Below the pieces are notes generated by a model. The model made no database searches and was not told the origin of the DNA. It saw nothing but the letters and a program-made list of their open reading frames with translations. From JANELJ01 sp024511395 (GTDB lineage Bacteria > Pseudomonadota > Gammaproteobacteria > GRL18): a stretch of DNA of 64,000 nt. This document shows, in pieces, positions 24,692 to 33,365 of the stretch. Location: the NCBI GenBank assembly GCA_963681975.1, contig OY820613.1, positions 1,550,001 to 1,614,000 of the forward strand, given 5' to 3'. The position numbers and the translations under genes are program-made. How positions within the stretch are numbered: position 1 is the stretch's first letter; each line of letters begins with the position of its first letter.

Positions 24692-25182
24692 CTGAATATC
24701 ACTTTATGTAAGAAAATCCCTTTCTGTTATTAGACTTTAGTCTATTTTTTAAAAAGTTATTCAATTTTGCACTATGCTCTTCATTTTTTAAAAAATTTTA
24801 TGTGCAAAATATCTCAAGACAGAACAGGAACAGCATAAAAATCATAAGTGATTGATTTAATTAACAAATAAGTTTTAAGAAAAATTGTTCATAATGTAAT
24901 CAAAATATCATAAAAGTAATAACAACAAGCCTCCTGCAGGTTTACCCAATGTTTATTCACATAGTTATCCACAGTTTCTGTGGATAAGGAGCTAAGTCAC
25001 TGATTATAGATTCTGCCCGGCTTTATTTTGCTAAATAAACAAACTTAAAACACATTTTATACAACTCAGGCTAATTTATTCGATAAAATACACTTAGAAC
25101 ATTGATACTTTTTTCGGGATCGGGCACGATTTAGTATTAGGTAAATAATATCTAAAAAAACATTATTATTAAGGAACCAGGA
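24692..25182. other. AT-rich intergenic region with a DnaA-box cluster
   Basis: No gene is seen. TTATTCACA (24953-24961), TTATCCACA (24965-24973) and TGTGGATAA (24979-24987) sit within 35 bp, the last two as a perfect inverted repeat, downstream of about 200 very AT-rich bases. This resembles a small replication-initiator binding cluster. A hairpin formed by the last two sites is an alternative reason for the pattern. Confidence 0.45.
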
Positions 25183-25749
25183 ATGAAATCAAAATTTATC
25201 ATTACTTCAGCAATTGTTGCATTATTCATATCAAATCTGGCCATGGCAGAGCAAAATAAGCCCTCTATAACTGAAAGTATTCTGGTCGAACAGCAGCTGG
25301 AAGTTCTGGAAATTAACAAGGATGAACGCTGGGTTATGCTTAAAGACCGCTCTGGATTCACCAAAAAAATAGAGGTAGGTGAGGGTGCCAGAAATTTTGA
25401 TCAGCTTAAAGTCGGTGATTTAATTAATGTTAATTATGCTGAAACAATTCAGATTAAAGCATTCGGTAAAGATGCTATCAATATGGGTGAAGAAGCAGAA
25501 GCCATTTTCGCACGTACCCCTGAAGGCGCCAAGCCTGGTGGTGCTCTTGCAGCAGCCAAAACCATTGTTGTTACTATCAGCAACATTGATCTTAAGCATA
25601 ATCTTGTTACACTTAAAGATAAACAGGGCAACACCCGCACTTTCAGACCTGAAATTCCTGGTAAGTTAAAACAGGTCAAGGTCGGTGATAAAGTGGCCAT
25701 TTCCCTTGCCAAAGCCATGTCAATTTCTGTTGATGATGACAATAAATAA
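25183..25749 (+). CDS. Secreted protein with two tandem beta-rich repeats
   Basis: A 188-aa protein with a signal peptide (cleavage after LAMA). The mature part contains two similar units: VLEINKDERWVMLKDRSGFT with LKVGDLINVNYAETI, and ISNIDLKHNLVTLKDKQGNT with VKVGDKVAISLAKAMSI. Each looks like a small OB-like or CusF-like beta barrel. The family is not recognised, and no metal-binding cluster is visible. It is a single gene followed by a hairpin. Confidence 0.7.
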   Translation: MKSKFIITSAIVALFISNLAMAEQNKPSITESILVEQQLEVLEINKDERWVMLKDRSGFTKKIEVGEGARNFDQLKVGDLINVNYAETIQIKAFGKDAINMGEEAEAIFARTPEGAKPGGALAAAKTIVVTISNIDLKHNLVTLKDKQGNTRTFRPEIPGKLKQVKVGDKVAISLAKAMSISVDDDNK

Positions 25750-25767
25750 GGACTGACGCTTATATCA

Positions 25768-25794
25768 GTATCGCCGGAAATTTTCTGGCGATAC
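25768..25794 (+). terminator. Hairpin after the two-repeat secreted protein gene
   Basis: GTATCGCC (25768-25775) pairs with GGCGATAC (25787-25794), and the intervening GGAAATTTTCT extends the stem. It lies 19 nt after the stop codon. A T-run is weak (CCTTTAA). Confidence 0.55.
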
Positions 25795-25923
25795 CTTTAA
25801 GGCTTTAAGACAAACCATAAAAAGCCCGCTGAAAATGCCATATAGATATATACAAACACTTCTTTTACAAGGAAAAAGCTTACAGAGAAAAAATGTTCAT
25901 TTTTTCTAATAGCTATAGTAGCT

Positions 25924-26416
25924 ATGATTACTGCCCTGTTTTTCAGTCAGTATGCCTGGTCCATAACCATTTCCCAATGCATACAGGCAGACGGTACCAT
26001 CGAATTTACTAATCAGGGGTGTTCCCAGTCCTATATCAAAAACACTCATACCTCCAGACATATCTCTAAACGCAAGCAAAAACCGTTCAGACAGAAAGAT
26101 TTTATTAAGCTGCAATCCCAGTTACTGCAGGCTCACCGAAATGGAACGACTCAGCCGAACCATTATGTATAAAGTTAATGAGCATGCCCAAAAAGGTAAC
26201 CTGAGAGCAGCTTATAATATGATTGCAGCCACCTACGCAAAGTTGGCCAAAGAGCATAAAAAGAAACACTGGGAAGGCAAACCCGTACCTCAGCATTCTC
26301 TGAAAATTCAGGAACTGTTTGAAAACGTATTAATAACACAGCCAACCACATCCAGACCGGAAGAAATGCCCCTGATTATCCAGAATGCCTGGAATCAACT
26401 GCAGAGCAATATTTAG
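25924..26416 (+). pseudogene. Frameshifted DUF4124-like secreted protein
   Basis: The first frame (25924-26172) encodes a hydrophobic leader and ISQCIQADGTIEFTNQGC, which resembles the start of DUF4124 domains, then a basic segment. A second frame shifted by +1 (26141-26416) continues as SRTIMYKVNEHAQKGNLRAA and ends NAWNQLQSNI. Together they read as one protein broken by a frameshift near 26140. The leader also seems to begin before 25924 without a usable start codon. The stop TAG of the second frame is formed at the junction with the IS5-derived element. Confidence 0.45.
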
Positions 26417-26590
26417 TTCAACCTGAATAATAGCGTTTTAAGCCTGACTTCAAGCCAGGTTTAAAGCAGCTGATTGCCCCGGTTTGATAAAAGACCCCAT
26501 CAAACCGGAAATAATTTTGAGCCACAAAAGCCGGAGCTTATTGAGTCCGACCTGAATAAATCAATGCTCTATGATTTATTCAGGTCGGAC
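26416..26590. mobile_element. 175-bp IS5-derived MITE-like element
   Basis: The left end GTTCAACCTGAATAATAGCG equals the right end of the intact IS5 (inverted), and the right end TTATTCAGGTCGGAC equals the inverted left end. All internal coding sequence is missing. The flanks are TATTTA (26410-26415) and TATGTA (26591-26596), close to a 6-bp duplication. It looks like a short non-autonomous derivative mobilised by the IS5 transposase. Confidence 0.75.
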
Positions 26591-26843
26591 TATGTAATAC
26601 AGTCTGTACAAAATACTACGAGACCGGGCATGTGCGGTTCAGCATTAACCTAACACCGCAAAACACGCTCAAAACCACCTCTTTTGCCGGCCAGGCGCTC
26701 CAAATTCTCATTCGGAGCTATAACCATAGATAATGCACAATTATCTATGGTTAGAATGCTTGCTTTTCAGTGGTTGCATTTTATGTTTACCATGTACTTT
26801 GTAGTGTATTCTGTAGCAGTGTAGTATAATACGAAATACACAG
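26591..26843. other. Intergenic region with a hairpin
   Basis: No credible gene. A perfect 14-bp inverted repeat (TAACCATAGATAAT, loop GCACA, and its mirror) occupies about 26722-26754. Further on, GTGTATT (26804-26810) and AATACAC (26835-26841) form a wide inverted pair around a probable promoter (TAGTATAAT at 26822-26830) for the following genes. Confidence 0.45.
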
Positions 26844-27279
26844 AGACGAACACCGGGAAATCGTAGAAGCCATTCAAAATAAAACTACTTTATTTGACAA
26901 TCACTGGCATATTGTTAATTTGGCAACACAAGACGATTATCTTATGAAGTTATTTTATATGGTGCATGATTGCTGGCCTGAAGACCCGAAATATTGGGCG
27001 AATGTCAATTGCCACAATATCAGGAAAAAACAGCGAATAGATTATCCCTGCCATCAGAAAGGGAGAAGTTGCTGGATCACACCGGATGGACAAGTGTATC
27101 CGGTAGATCCTGAAACACACGATAATAACTATCCAAAAAGTATGGGGTCGATGCGAAGAGCGTTGTATCAGAGTGTCATGCCATTGGGGATTCAATGCGG
27201 TGGGATCAATATATCGCTACACGTGGACATGGCCAGTACCATCTGTAACATCAGTGATCTTTTTCAATATCTACAATAA
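26844..27279 (+). CDS. Unknown cysteine-containing protein upstream of kfrA
   Basis: The frame is open from just after TAA 26827-26829, but the first codons lack an ATG. TTG 26920 and ATG 26944 are possible starts; the residues before them (DEHREIVEAIQNKTTLFDNH) look coding, so the gene may have lost its start. It contains YWANVNCHNIRKKQRIDYPC, then GRSCWITPDGQVYPVDPETH and GIQCGG. The family is not recognised. It precedes the kfrA-like gene by 14 nt. Confidence 0.5.
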
Positions 27280-27293
27280 AAAGCGAGAAAACT

Positions 27294-28328
27294 ATGGCCA
27301 GAGCCGGAATAAACAGAGCCCGGGTAGAGCAGGCGATCATTAATTTAAAGAAGGAAAACCGCTACCCTTCCTACCAATTGATCCGTCAGTATTTAAAAAA
27401 CAGCGGTTCATACAGTACCATCGGCCGTCTGGTGCGAGAGTTAAAAGAAGAGAACCCGGCGCTTTTTGGTGAGCAGGTGGATATTCCTGATGCCATTTTA
27501 AAAACGGTCAATGTTCTGTCCGGACAACTCAGAGCAGAAGCCCGAAAAGAAGCGGAGCAAACAGAGAAACAATTCCTGGAAGCCGCCGATGAACAGGAAA
27601 AACTGTATAAAAATTTACACAAGGAGTATGATGAACTGCATCATGCTCACCAGGAACTGCAGGATCAACTGGCAGAAAAAACCGTTCATGAGGACAATTT
27701 AAACCAATGCCTGCAGGAAAAAAACATTGAAATCGCATCTTTAAAAACCGAACAGAAAAATTGCGAAAAAAATCTGGACGACAAAACAGAACAAATAACC
27801 ACTCTTGAGGCAAAGTTCGATCAACTGTATCAACAACACAAACACTATCAGGAAGCCTCAAAACAGGAACGTGACACACTAAGAGCCGCTCATGAGCGGC
27901 AGTTAACCGCATTACAGAATGAAATAAAAACTCTGAAAGAAACTGTTGCCGGCAAACTGGAAGAGATCAGTTTTCTTAATAATGATAATTTCCGCCTGAC
28001 CAGTGAGCTAAACGCCACACAAAGAGAATTGCAGGATAAAAAAGACACGAACAAAAAACAGGCGCAGGAAATTAAAGAGCTTCAGGCTAAAAATGAAGCC
28101 CTGGAAAACAGGCGTTCCGAACTGGAAAAAAATCTCAATAATACACAAAATAAGCTACAAAACCTGTCTGAGCAACAAAACAGTCTGCAACAGACAATAA
28201 AGCAACTAAAATCCGATCTGGACAAAGCCGGCTCTGAAATCAATACACTCAGCCCTTTGCTGAATGAAATACAGGAATTAAAGGCCATGATCCATCAGCA
28301 AAACAAAACCAGACAGAAAAAAGGATAA
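27294..28328 (+). CDS. kfrA: KfrA-like plasmid DNA-binding coiled-coil protein
   Basis: A 344-aa protein. Residues 1 to about 70 form the KfrA_N DNA-binding domain (INRARVEQAIINLKKENRYP, then SYSTIGRLVRELKEENPALF). The rest, about 80 to 335, is a nearly continuous coiled coil rich in Gln, Glu and Lys. KfrA proteins are plasmid-encoded autorepressors and partition accessory factors. Its presence beside a type IV CRISPR locus, which is usually plasmid-borne, suggests that this block came from a plasmid. An 11-bp inverted repeat follows the gene. Confidence 0.82.
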   Translation: MARAGINRARVEQAIINLKKENRYPSYQLIRQYLKNSGSYSTIGRLVRELKEENPALFGEQVDIPDAILKTVNVLSGQLRAEARKEAEQTEKQFLEAADEQEKLYKNLHKEYDELHHAHQELQDQLAEKTVHEDNLNQCLQEKNIEIASLKTEQKNCEKNLDDKTEQITTLEAKFDQLYQQHKHYQEASKQERDTLRAAHERQLTALQNEIKTLKETVAGKLEEISFLNNDNFRLTSELNATQRELQDKKDTNKKQAQEIKELQAKNEALENRRSELEKNLNNTQNKLQNLSEQQNSLQQTIKQLKSDLDKAGSEINTLSPLLNEIQELKAMIHQQNKTRQKKG

Positions 28329-28332
28329 GCCG

Positions 28333-28376
28333 CTATATATTGTGGATTGTCCAGCTGAGAAAACTACAATATATAG
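28333..28376. promoter_or_regulatory. Inverted repeat between kfrA and the recombinase gene
   Basis: CTATATATTGT (28333-28343) and ACAATATATAG (28366-28376) are perfect 11-bp inverted arms with a 22-base spacer, 30 bp before the recombinase ATG. It could be an operator for KfrA or a core-type recombination site for the recombinase; inverted 11-bp arms around a spacer fit the latter geometry loosely. Confidence 0.5.
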
Positions 28377-28406
28377 TGTTAAACGATAATCCGGAGCAAA
28401 AAGTTT

Positions 28407-29369
28407 ATGTCAAAACCGCCCTCCCCTGCTTCTTCTGGCAATCAGTTAAACGACAAGGTGAAGCGATACCTGCAGGCCGGTACCCGGGACAATACCCGCA
28501 AAAGTTATCGCTCGGCCATTAAGCATTATGAGATCACCTGGGGCGGCCTGTTACCGGCCACACCGGAAATGATCTGCAATTACCTGAGCGACAAAACGGA
28601 CTCGCTTAATCCTGCCACCTTACAACTGCATCTGGCCGCCCTGTCCTCCTGGCACGAAAGCCAGGGATTTATTAATCCCACCCGGCATCCCCTTGTTAAG
28701 AAGATCTTAAAAGGGATCATGGCGATCCATGGTCAGCAAACCAGACAGGCCAGCCCCATGCAGATAGAGCAACTGCAGACAATCTGTGCTCATCTGGATG
28801 CACAAATCCAAAAAACAGAAGAAAGAAAAACACTGCTTCCGCTGTATCGCAATAAAGCACTTATGCTGGTCGGTTTCTGGCGGGCTTTTCGCAGTGATGA
28901 ATTGGCTCGCATTACCGTTGAAAACATCAGCGAAAAAGACGATGGGTTGGAAATCTACCTGCCAGGAAGCAAAACGGACAGAAGTTACGGGGGGCAGACT
29001 TACTTTTTGCCCCGGTTAAAACAGCTATGCCCGGTGACGGCGCTCAAAAACTGGGCGGACATCAGTATGTTGGCAGAAGGCCCTTTATTCTGTGGCATTG
29101 ATCGCTGGGGGAATATCCGTGAAAAAGCCCTTTACCCTAATAACATCAATGTCATTATAAAAAAAATCGTTCAGGATGCCGGGCTGGATAATTCCGATCA
29201 ATACAGTTCACATTCGTTGCGCAGAGGTTTTGCCAGCTGGGCCAATAGTAACGACTGGGACCTGGTGTCGCTTATGCAATATGTGGGTTGGAAAGAGCAT
29301 CGTTCGGCTTTGCGTTATATCAATAAAGACAAAGCCATACAAAATAAAATTAATCAGGCATTAAAATAA
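28407..29369 (+). CDS. Tyrosine recombinase (phage/plasmid integrase family)
   Basis: A 320-aa protein of full length. The N-terminal SAM-like core-binding domain covers about 14-110 (KRYLQAGTRDNTRKSYRSAI). The catalytic domain shows Arg162 (FWRAFRSDELARI), the HSLRRG motif with His269 and Arg272, Trp295 in VGWKEHRS and the nucleophile Tyr304 (ALRYINKD). It may resolve plasmid dimers or integrate the element. It is convergent with csf4, 5 bp apart, so it belongs to the same acquired block. Confidence 0.9.
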   Translation: MSKPPSPASSGNQLNDKVKRYLQAGTRDNTRKSYRSAIKHYEITWGGLLPATPEMICNYLSDKTDSLNPATLQLHLAALSSWHESQGFINPTRHPLVKKILKGIMAIHGQQTRQASPMQIEQLQTICAHLDAQIQKTEERKTLLPLYRNKALMLVGFWRAFRSDELARITVENISEKDDGLEIYLPGSKTDRSYGGQTYFLPRLKQLCPVTALKNWADISMLAEGPLFCGIDRWGNIREKALYPNNINVIIKKIVQDAGLDNSDQYSSHSLRRGFASWANSNDWDLVSLMQYVGWKEHRSALRYINKDKAIQNKINQALK

Positions 29370-29374
29370 TAGCC

Positions 29375-31825
29375 TCAACAGTCCTTTTGTTTTGGATATT
29401 TTTTTAACAAATTTAAAATCGGCTTTATAATACTTCTGATCCGATCCTGGTTGATCCGACCATCCAGAATAAAAAGGTTTTTGGGTGGCACCCCATTACG
29501 CCTGACCAGCCGCCCAATGCCCTGGCGAAACATGAAAAAGGTTTCATAACTGGTTTCTCGACTACTTCTGCTTCCACCCTGCTCTGCCCTGGGAGCAATT
29601 GGGATCTTCGGAATGATCAGGTTTTCCAAAAGATGATCATCGCGAGCAGCTCCCTTTGCGACTAAATCAAGACCGGTCCATACTCTGCCGGCACAGATCC
29701 AAACGGGATTTTTCTGCTCTTGATACATAGATTGAAACAATTGCTGATGAACAAAATACTGTTTAGAAGCACCGGTTGAAATTAACCGTTCTTCCAGAAC
29801 AGAATTTTGTAATACTTCAGCCAACCCGTTTACATCCTCATAAGAGGTACACATAATCAGGCTTCCACCTTTGCTGTCTCTGGTAATAGAAGTGATTTTT
29901 TCTGCTAATTCATCAAGCCATTCAGTATTGAGTTTTCGAACTGTCTGAGCACTGTAACGGCTGACAGTAGGAGGTTCAAGATAATAACGGGTATCCATGG
30001 TATTGTCTTTGTTCTTTACCTTTCTCATCTCCTTTTTTTTCGGAAGATAAACAGTAACCGGAGAGTATATCCATTCATTTTCAACAGGGGTTAAAGTATC
30101 GATTTTTGTTCCAATACCCAGCTTTTTCCCGATATAAACGGAACAATACACTTTGTTATAAAAAACAAAGAGTGTGGCAGACAGTAAAACATTTAATTGA
30201 GAACGCTTCCAGAGATAGTCCAATAAGGGTGTTACATCGTTTGCCTGAACAGAAAGCGATGGTTTCCTCTGTACAGCAGAAAATTTTAAAGTTCTGTTCA
30301 TCAAGGAATTGCCAGAAGTTGTTTTTTTTAAGAATAACAAGGCATTGTTAACTTCCCTCAGAACAGCCATTTCCTGTTCATTCGGATCCTTGATCCCTTC
30401 AAGGTGTTTGCTGATTGAATTGCAGATCTCCTTCAATTCAATCAGCCCGTCATTGATCACCGACTGAATATGATCAGGGTTATTCTTAACAGAAACAGCC
30501 ATTTCATTATGATGAATACCTATATTCTGAAAATCCCTGGTAACCACCTCCAGCCTGTCCAGAAATCTCTTTAATTTATTCTGCCCCGATAATCGTTTGA
30601 TATTTGACAATAATCTGGACAAGGAAACACTGTCTGATAAAACTGACTCGAAACTGTTTTTAATAAGATGTGCCTCATCCAGCAACAAATGATCATAAGC
30701 CGGCAAAATCCCGGTTGTGTCATTTGCTGACTCCATAGAGTGTTCAAGTTTAACCTGCTCGGAATTGTCATACAGCTGCTTGGGTTTCGGCCTCTTATTT
30801 TTTTTATAACATTCTTTTCTTAGATTTTCATATGCCTCCCAATCCAGAGCACCAGAACGGGTTGTTTTTCGGCGTCTTAAGATGTCTATACATACCATGG
30901 CATGAGAAGCAAAAATAATTTTGGCCTCTTTCGCCTTTAGATGATGATAATAAGTCTGTGCCCCCAGATCTTTTAGTGGATCATCATCATTCGTTAAAAT
31001 CAAAGAGTGATTATTACTCAATTCAGGTACCGCTTCTATTAATGATTCAAACAGATACCCGGGCAACAAATCACTGTGCTGGGTTTGCTGCTCATCCAGC
31101 CAGACATACGCCCTTTGCGCTTCCGGTTTTTCCTTGTTTTCAAAATACCAGTCCTTTAAAGCCACTTCGCTAATATAATCACTTCGACCAAAAACAACAC
31201 TGATCGGCCTTTGTTCCTGTTCAGAATAAACCTGGGTATACTCTGATACTAACTGTCTGATCAGGTTTTTTGTGGGCGCACACAGCACCACAGGTTTATC
31301 GGTCTTCCCTGACAGATAATGTGCCAGGGCCACCAATATCCGACTTTTTCCAATACCTGTACCGGCTTCTGCCAGAACCGTCACTGGCTCTTTATCACTG
31401 GACGATTTTTGGTAAGTCTGCAGCAATTGCGCCAGAACCTTTTTTTGTTTTTTTCTGGGGATCTGACGGTTATGGCCAAACCCTGTCAGCAAATCATTTG
31501 CCAGGGACAACCATTCATTCTCTGTTTTTTTCCTGTGCGATTGTTGAGAGCCTTTTTCATTTTCCAGATCATAAAAATACTGCGCCGCTATCAATCGGGA
31601 TACCAGCTGATACAAAGACAGATCGGGATAGTCTTTCTGAATAACGCTCAGACGGGTTTTCAGTTCATTCGTCAGAACGACCTGGGTATGTATTGATGCG
31701 GTTCCCTGCAATTCAACGGGTTTCAACCGATTATCTATCGCACGACTTAACACCTCCCTTAAAAAACGACTTTTGTTCGACACGTTTTTTAACAAAGCCT
31801 GCGGGACAGTGATGCTGGGAGCCAT
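29375..31825 (-). CDS. csf4: CasDinG helicase of type IV-A CRISPR-Cas
   Basis: An 816-aa DinG-type superfamily 2 helicase. Walker A is AGTGIGKS (154-161), the DEAH box is LLLDEAHLIKN (381-390), and the C-terminal motif region includes CAGRVWTGLDL and a FRQGIGRLVRRNG arginine-finger motif. No four-cysteine iron-sulfur cluster is visible between the motor motifs. The first 85 residues hold two segments that resemble ribbon-helix-helix DNA-binding motifs. In type IV-A systems Csf4 is required for interference against plasmids. The gene is divergent from csf5, with a 75-bp shared promoter region. Confidence 0.9.
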   Translation of the reverse strand: MAPSITVPQALLKNVSNKSRFLREVLSRAIDNRLKPVELQGTASIHTQVVLTNELKTRLSVIQKDYPDLSLYQLVSRLIAAQYFYDLENEKGSQQSHRKKTENEWLSLANDLLTGFGHNRQIPRKKQKKVLAQLLQTYQKSSSDKEPVTVLAEAGTGIGKSRILVALAHYLSGKTDKPVVLCAPTKNLIRQLVSEYTQVYSEQEQRPISVVFGRSDYISEVALKDWYFENKEKPEAQRAYVWLDEQQTQHSDLLPGYLFESLIEAVPELSNNHSLILTNDDDPLKDLGAQTYYHHLKAKEAKIIFASHAMVCIDILRRRKTTRSGALDWEAYENLRKECYKKNKRPKPKQLYDNSEQVKLEHSMESANDTTGILPAYDHLLLDEAHLIKNSFESVLSDSVSLSRLLSNIKRLSGQNKLKRFLDRLEVVTRDFQNIGIHHNEMAVSVKNNPDHIQSVINDGLIELKEICNSISKHLEGIKDPNEQEMAVLREVNNALLFLKKTTSGNSLMNRTLKFSAVQRKPSLSVQANDVTPLLDYLWKRSQLNVLLSATLFVFYNKVYCSVYIGKKLGIGTKIDTLTPVENEWIYSPVTVYLPKKKEMRKVKNKDNTMDTRYYLEPPTVSRYSAQTVRKLNTEWLDELAEKITSITRDSKGGSLIMCTSYEDVNGLAEVLQNSVLEERLISTGASKQYFVHQQLFQSMYQEQKNPVWICAGRVWTGLDLVAKGAARDDHLLENLIIPKIPIAPRAEQGGSRSSRETSYETFFMFRQGIGRLVRRNGVPPKNLFILDGRINQDRIRSIIKPILNLLKKYPKQKDC

Positions 31826-31858
31826 AAAAACCTCTTTTTACTTGATTTATTTTTTTAT

Positions 31859-31876
31859 GAAATATTATAATATTTC
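31859..31876. promoter_or_regulatory. Perfect 18-bp palindrome in the csf4/csf5 divergent promoter
   Basis: GAAATATTATAATATTTC is its own complement and lies 33 bp from the csf4 start and 24 bp from the csf5 start. It probably binds a dimeric repressor that controls both arms of the CRISPR-Cas locus. Confidence 0.65.
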
Positions 31877-31900
31877 TATAATTATGACAAGGTATAAAAC

Positions 31901-32596
31901 ATGCACACTATAACGACTTTTCGGTTAAACCCTAACCAGAAAAATACCAATATGGAATGGGTGGATGCATCAGGTATTCGCTCAAAAATCAGTGGCCTCA
32001 GTTATGAAAAAGGCGTGAAATTACCTGGTGCCCTGTTTCATAAGCACGACGAAACTTATATACAAAAACGCCCGTGGATCCGGTGGCTGTCAGGCAAAAA
32101 CTGTTTTCATATTTCCGCCTGCGGCGAGGAAGAGAGTGCGCTGGTAGAGGACAATATTGGCAAGCTCAGTCGTTTAATGAGAGAAATAACCGGCTCTGTG
32201 GTGGATATTCGAGTTAAAGAGCTAAATGAGTCCATTTCAAAAACGGAACGCCCTTTCACATACAATGTCCGAAAAATGTGTATTGCACTGAATACCGACG
32301 TTCAGAAACTCTTTGAGAGCTTCCCGGAAGAAGAAAAAAAGAAGTATTTAAAAGACAAAATCATTCGACACATCAACCAGCATTGCGATCACCGGATGCT
32401 GGATACCCCAGGAATCGATCTGAACGTCCGCTCATTTGGGGAAAAATACCTGGAACAACGAAACGGTTACTGGCATCACATTCTCAATAATGTCGTTTTT
32501 TCCTGCTTTCTGGATATTAAAGGGGCTTTTCAGGTAGGACATTTAACACATGTAGGATATGGTAAATTTTATCGTGTATACAGAAAGGGGGTGTAA
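31901..32596 (+). CDS. csf5: Cas6-like crRNA endonuclease of type IV-A
   Basis: A 231-aa protein, first gene of the effector operon. The C-terminal GAFQVGHLTHVGYGKFYRV is the glycine-rich loop and final strand typical of Cas6/Csf5 proteins; His and Tyr residues in this area are candidates for catalysis. Csf5 cuts the repeat RNA and stays with the crRNA in the complex. The next gene, csf1, starts 2 nt after the stop. The protein has little similarity to well-known Cas6 families outside the C-terminus, so the call depends partly on position. Confidence 0.8.
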   Translation: MHTITTFRLNPNQKNTNMEWVDASGIRSKISGLSYEKGVKLPGALFHKHDETYIQKRPWIRWLSGKNCFHISACGEEESALVEDNIGKLSRLMREITGSVVDIRVKELNESISKTERPFTYNVRKMCIALNTDVQKLFESFPEEEKKKYLKDKIIRHINQHCDHRMLDTPGIDLNVRSFGEKYLEQRNGYWHHILNNVVFSCFLDIKGAFQVGHLTHVGYGKFYRVYRKGV

Positions 32597-32597
32597 A

Positions 32598-33365
32598 ATG
32601 CTTTATCCGTCTGATCTGGCAATACAAGCAGCCAACCTCTCCCCTGCTTCCGGTATCCCCATTGAAGAGCCGTCAGTTTGCGCCTGTTGCGGTAAACCAC
32701 TGAACCCGGATGATGAATATATTCAATGGGACATCCCCCCTTCGTTCCTTGATATTCCTATGTTAAAAAAGAACACTGGCCATCTTTGCCCGGCCTGTTC
32801 GACTGTGCTTCAGTCAGATTTTACGATGAAGATGAAACTGTCAAAAACCGTGATCACAAATGACGGGGTGTATGCGGCAACATCTAATAACGACCGGGCT
32901 TACTGGTTACTGCATCCACCTCAACCGCCTTTTTTGTTTATTGCTTCCAGTGCAAAGAAGCAACACCTGGTCTGGAAATCACCGGTAAACCTGGACAGAG
33001 ATCGGTATTTTATCCAGTTTGGAAACAAACAGTTTTTTATTCGCAGAAAAACGCTTGAAAAAGCCCGGCTGTCAAATGAAAAAATCACAAACGCCTACGC
33101 CGTTTATCAAAAAGAAAAAAATGGCAGGAAAGTTAACCTGAAATCGGTTTTTGCCGAGCTGGAACGGGAAGGAAAATCAACACGGCATGGAATGATAAAC
33201 ACCAATATCAGAGATTTTATTAGCGAGAAAGACGATCCTGAACTGTCCGAGGGACTGAGCAGCATTGAAAGATTAACAGAGGGTGAACGATGGGCTTTTG
33301 GTGTGATTATTAAAGCAAAAGACATTGAAACAAAACCCGGATTTTTGATAAAGAGAGAAGTATAA
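32598..33365 (+). CDS. csf1: Csf1, zinc-finger large-subunit-like protein of type IV-A
   Basis: A 255-aa protein from ATG 32598, preceded by AAAGGGGG; the longer frame starts inside csf5. Two cysteine pairs (CACC at 28-31 and CPAC at 64-67) make the zinc finger that defines Csf1. The C-terminal half has a helical WAFGVIIKAKDIETKPG segment. Csf1 takes the place of Cas8 in the type IV-A complex. It overlaps csf2 by one base (TAATG). Confidence 0.88.
   Translation: MLYPSDLAIQAANLSPASGIPIEEPSVCACCGKPLNPDDEYIQWDIPPSFLDIPMLKKNTGHLCPACSTVLQSDFTMKMKLSKTVITNDGVYAATSNNDRAYWLLHPPQPPFLFIASSAKKQHLVWKSPVNLDRDRYFIQFGNKQFFIRRKTLEKARLSNEKITNAYAVYQKEKNGRKVNLKSVFAELEREGKSTRHGMINTNIRDFISEKDDPELSEGLSSIERLTEGERWAFGVIIKAKDIETKPGFLIKREV

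Noticed and set aside
28407..29369. CRISPR adaptation or Casposase-like role for the recombinase
   Set aside because: The catalytic residues (R, HxxR, W, Y) are those of an ordinary tyrosine recombinase; no Cas1-like motif exists in the window.
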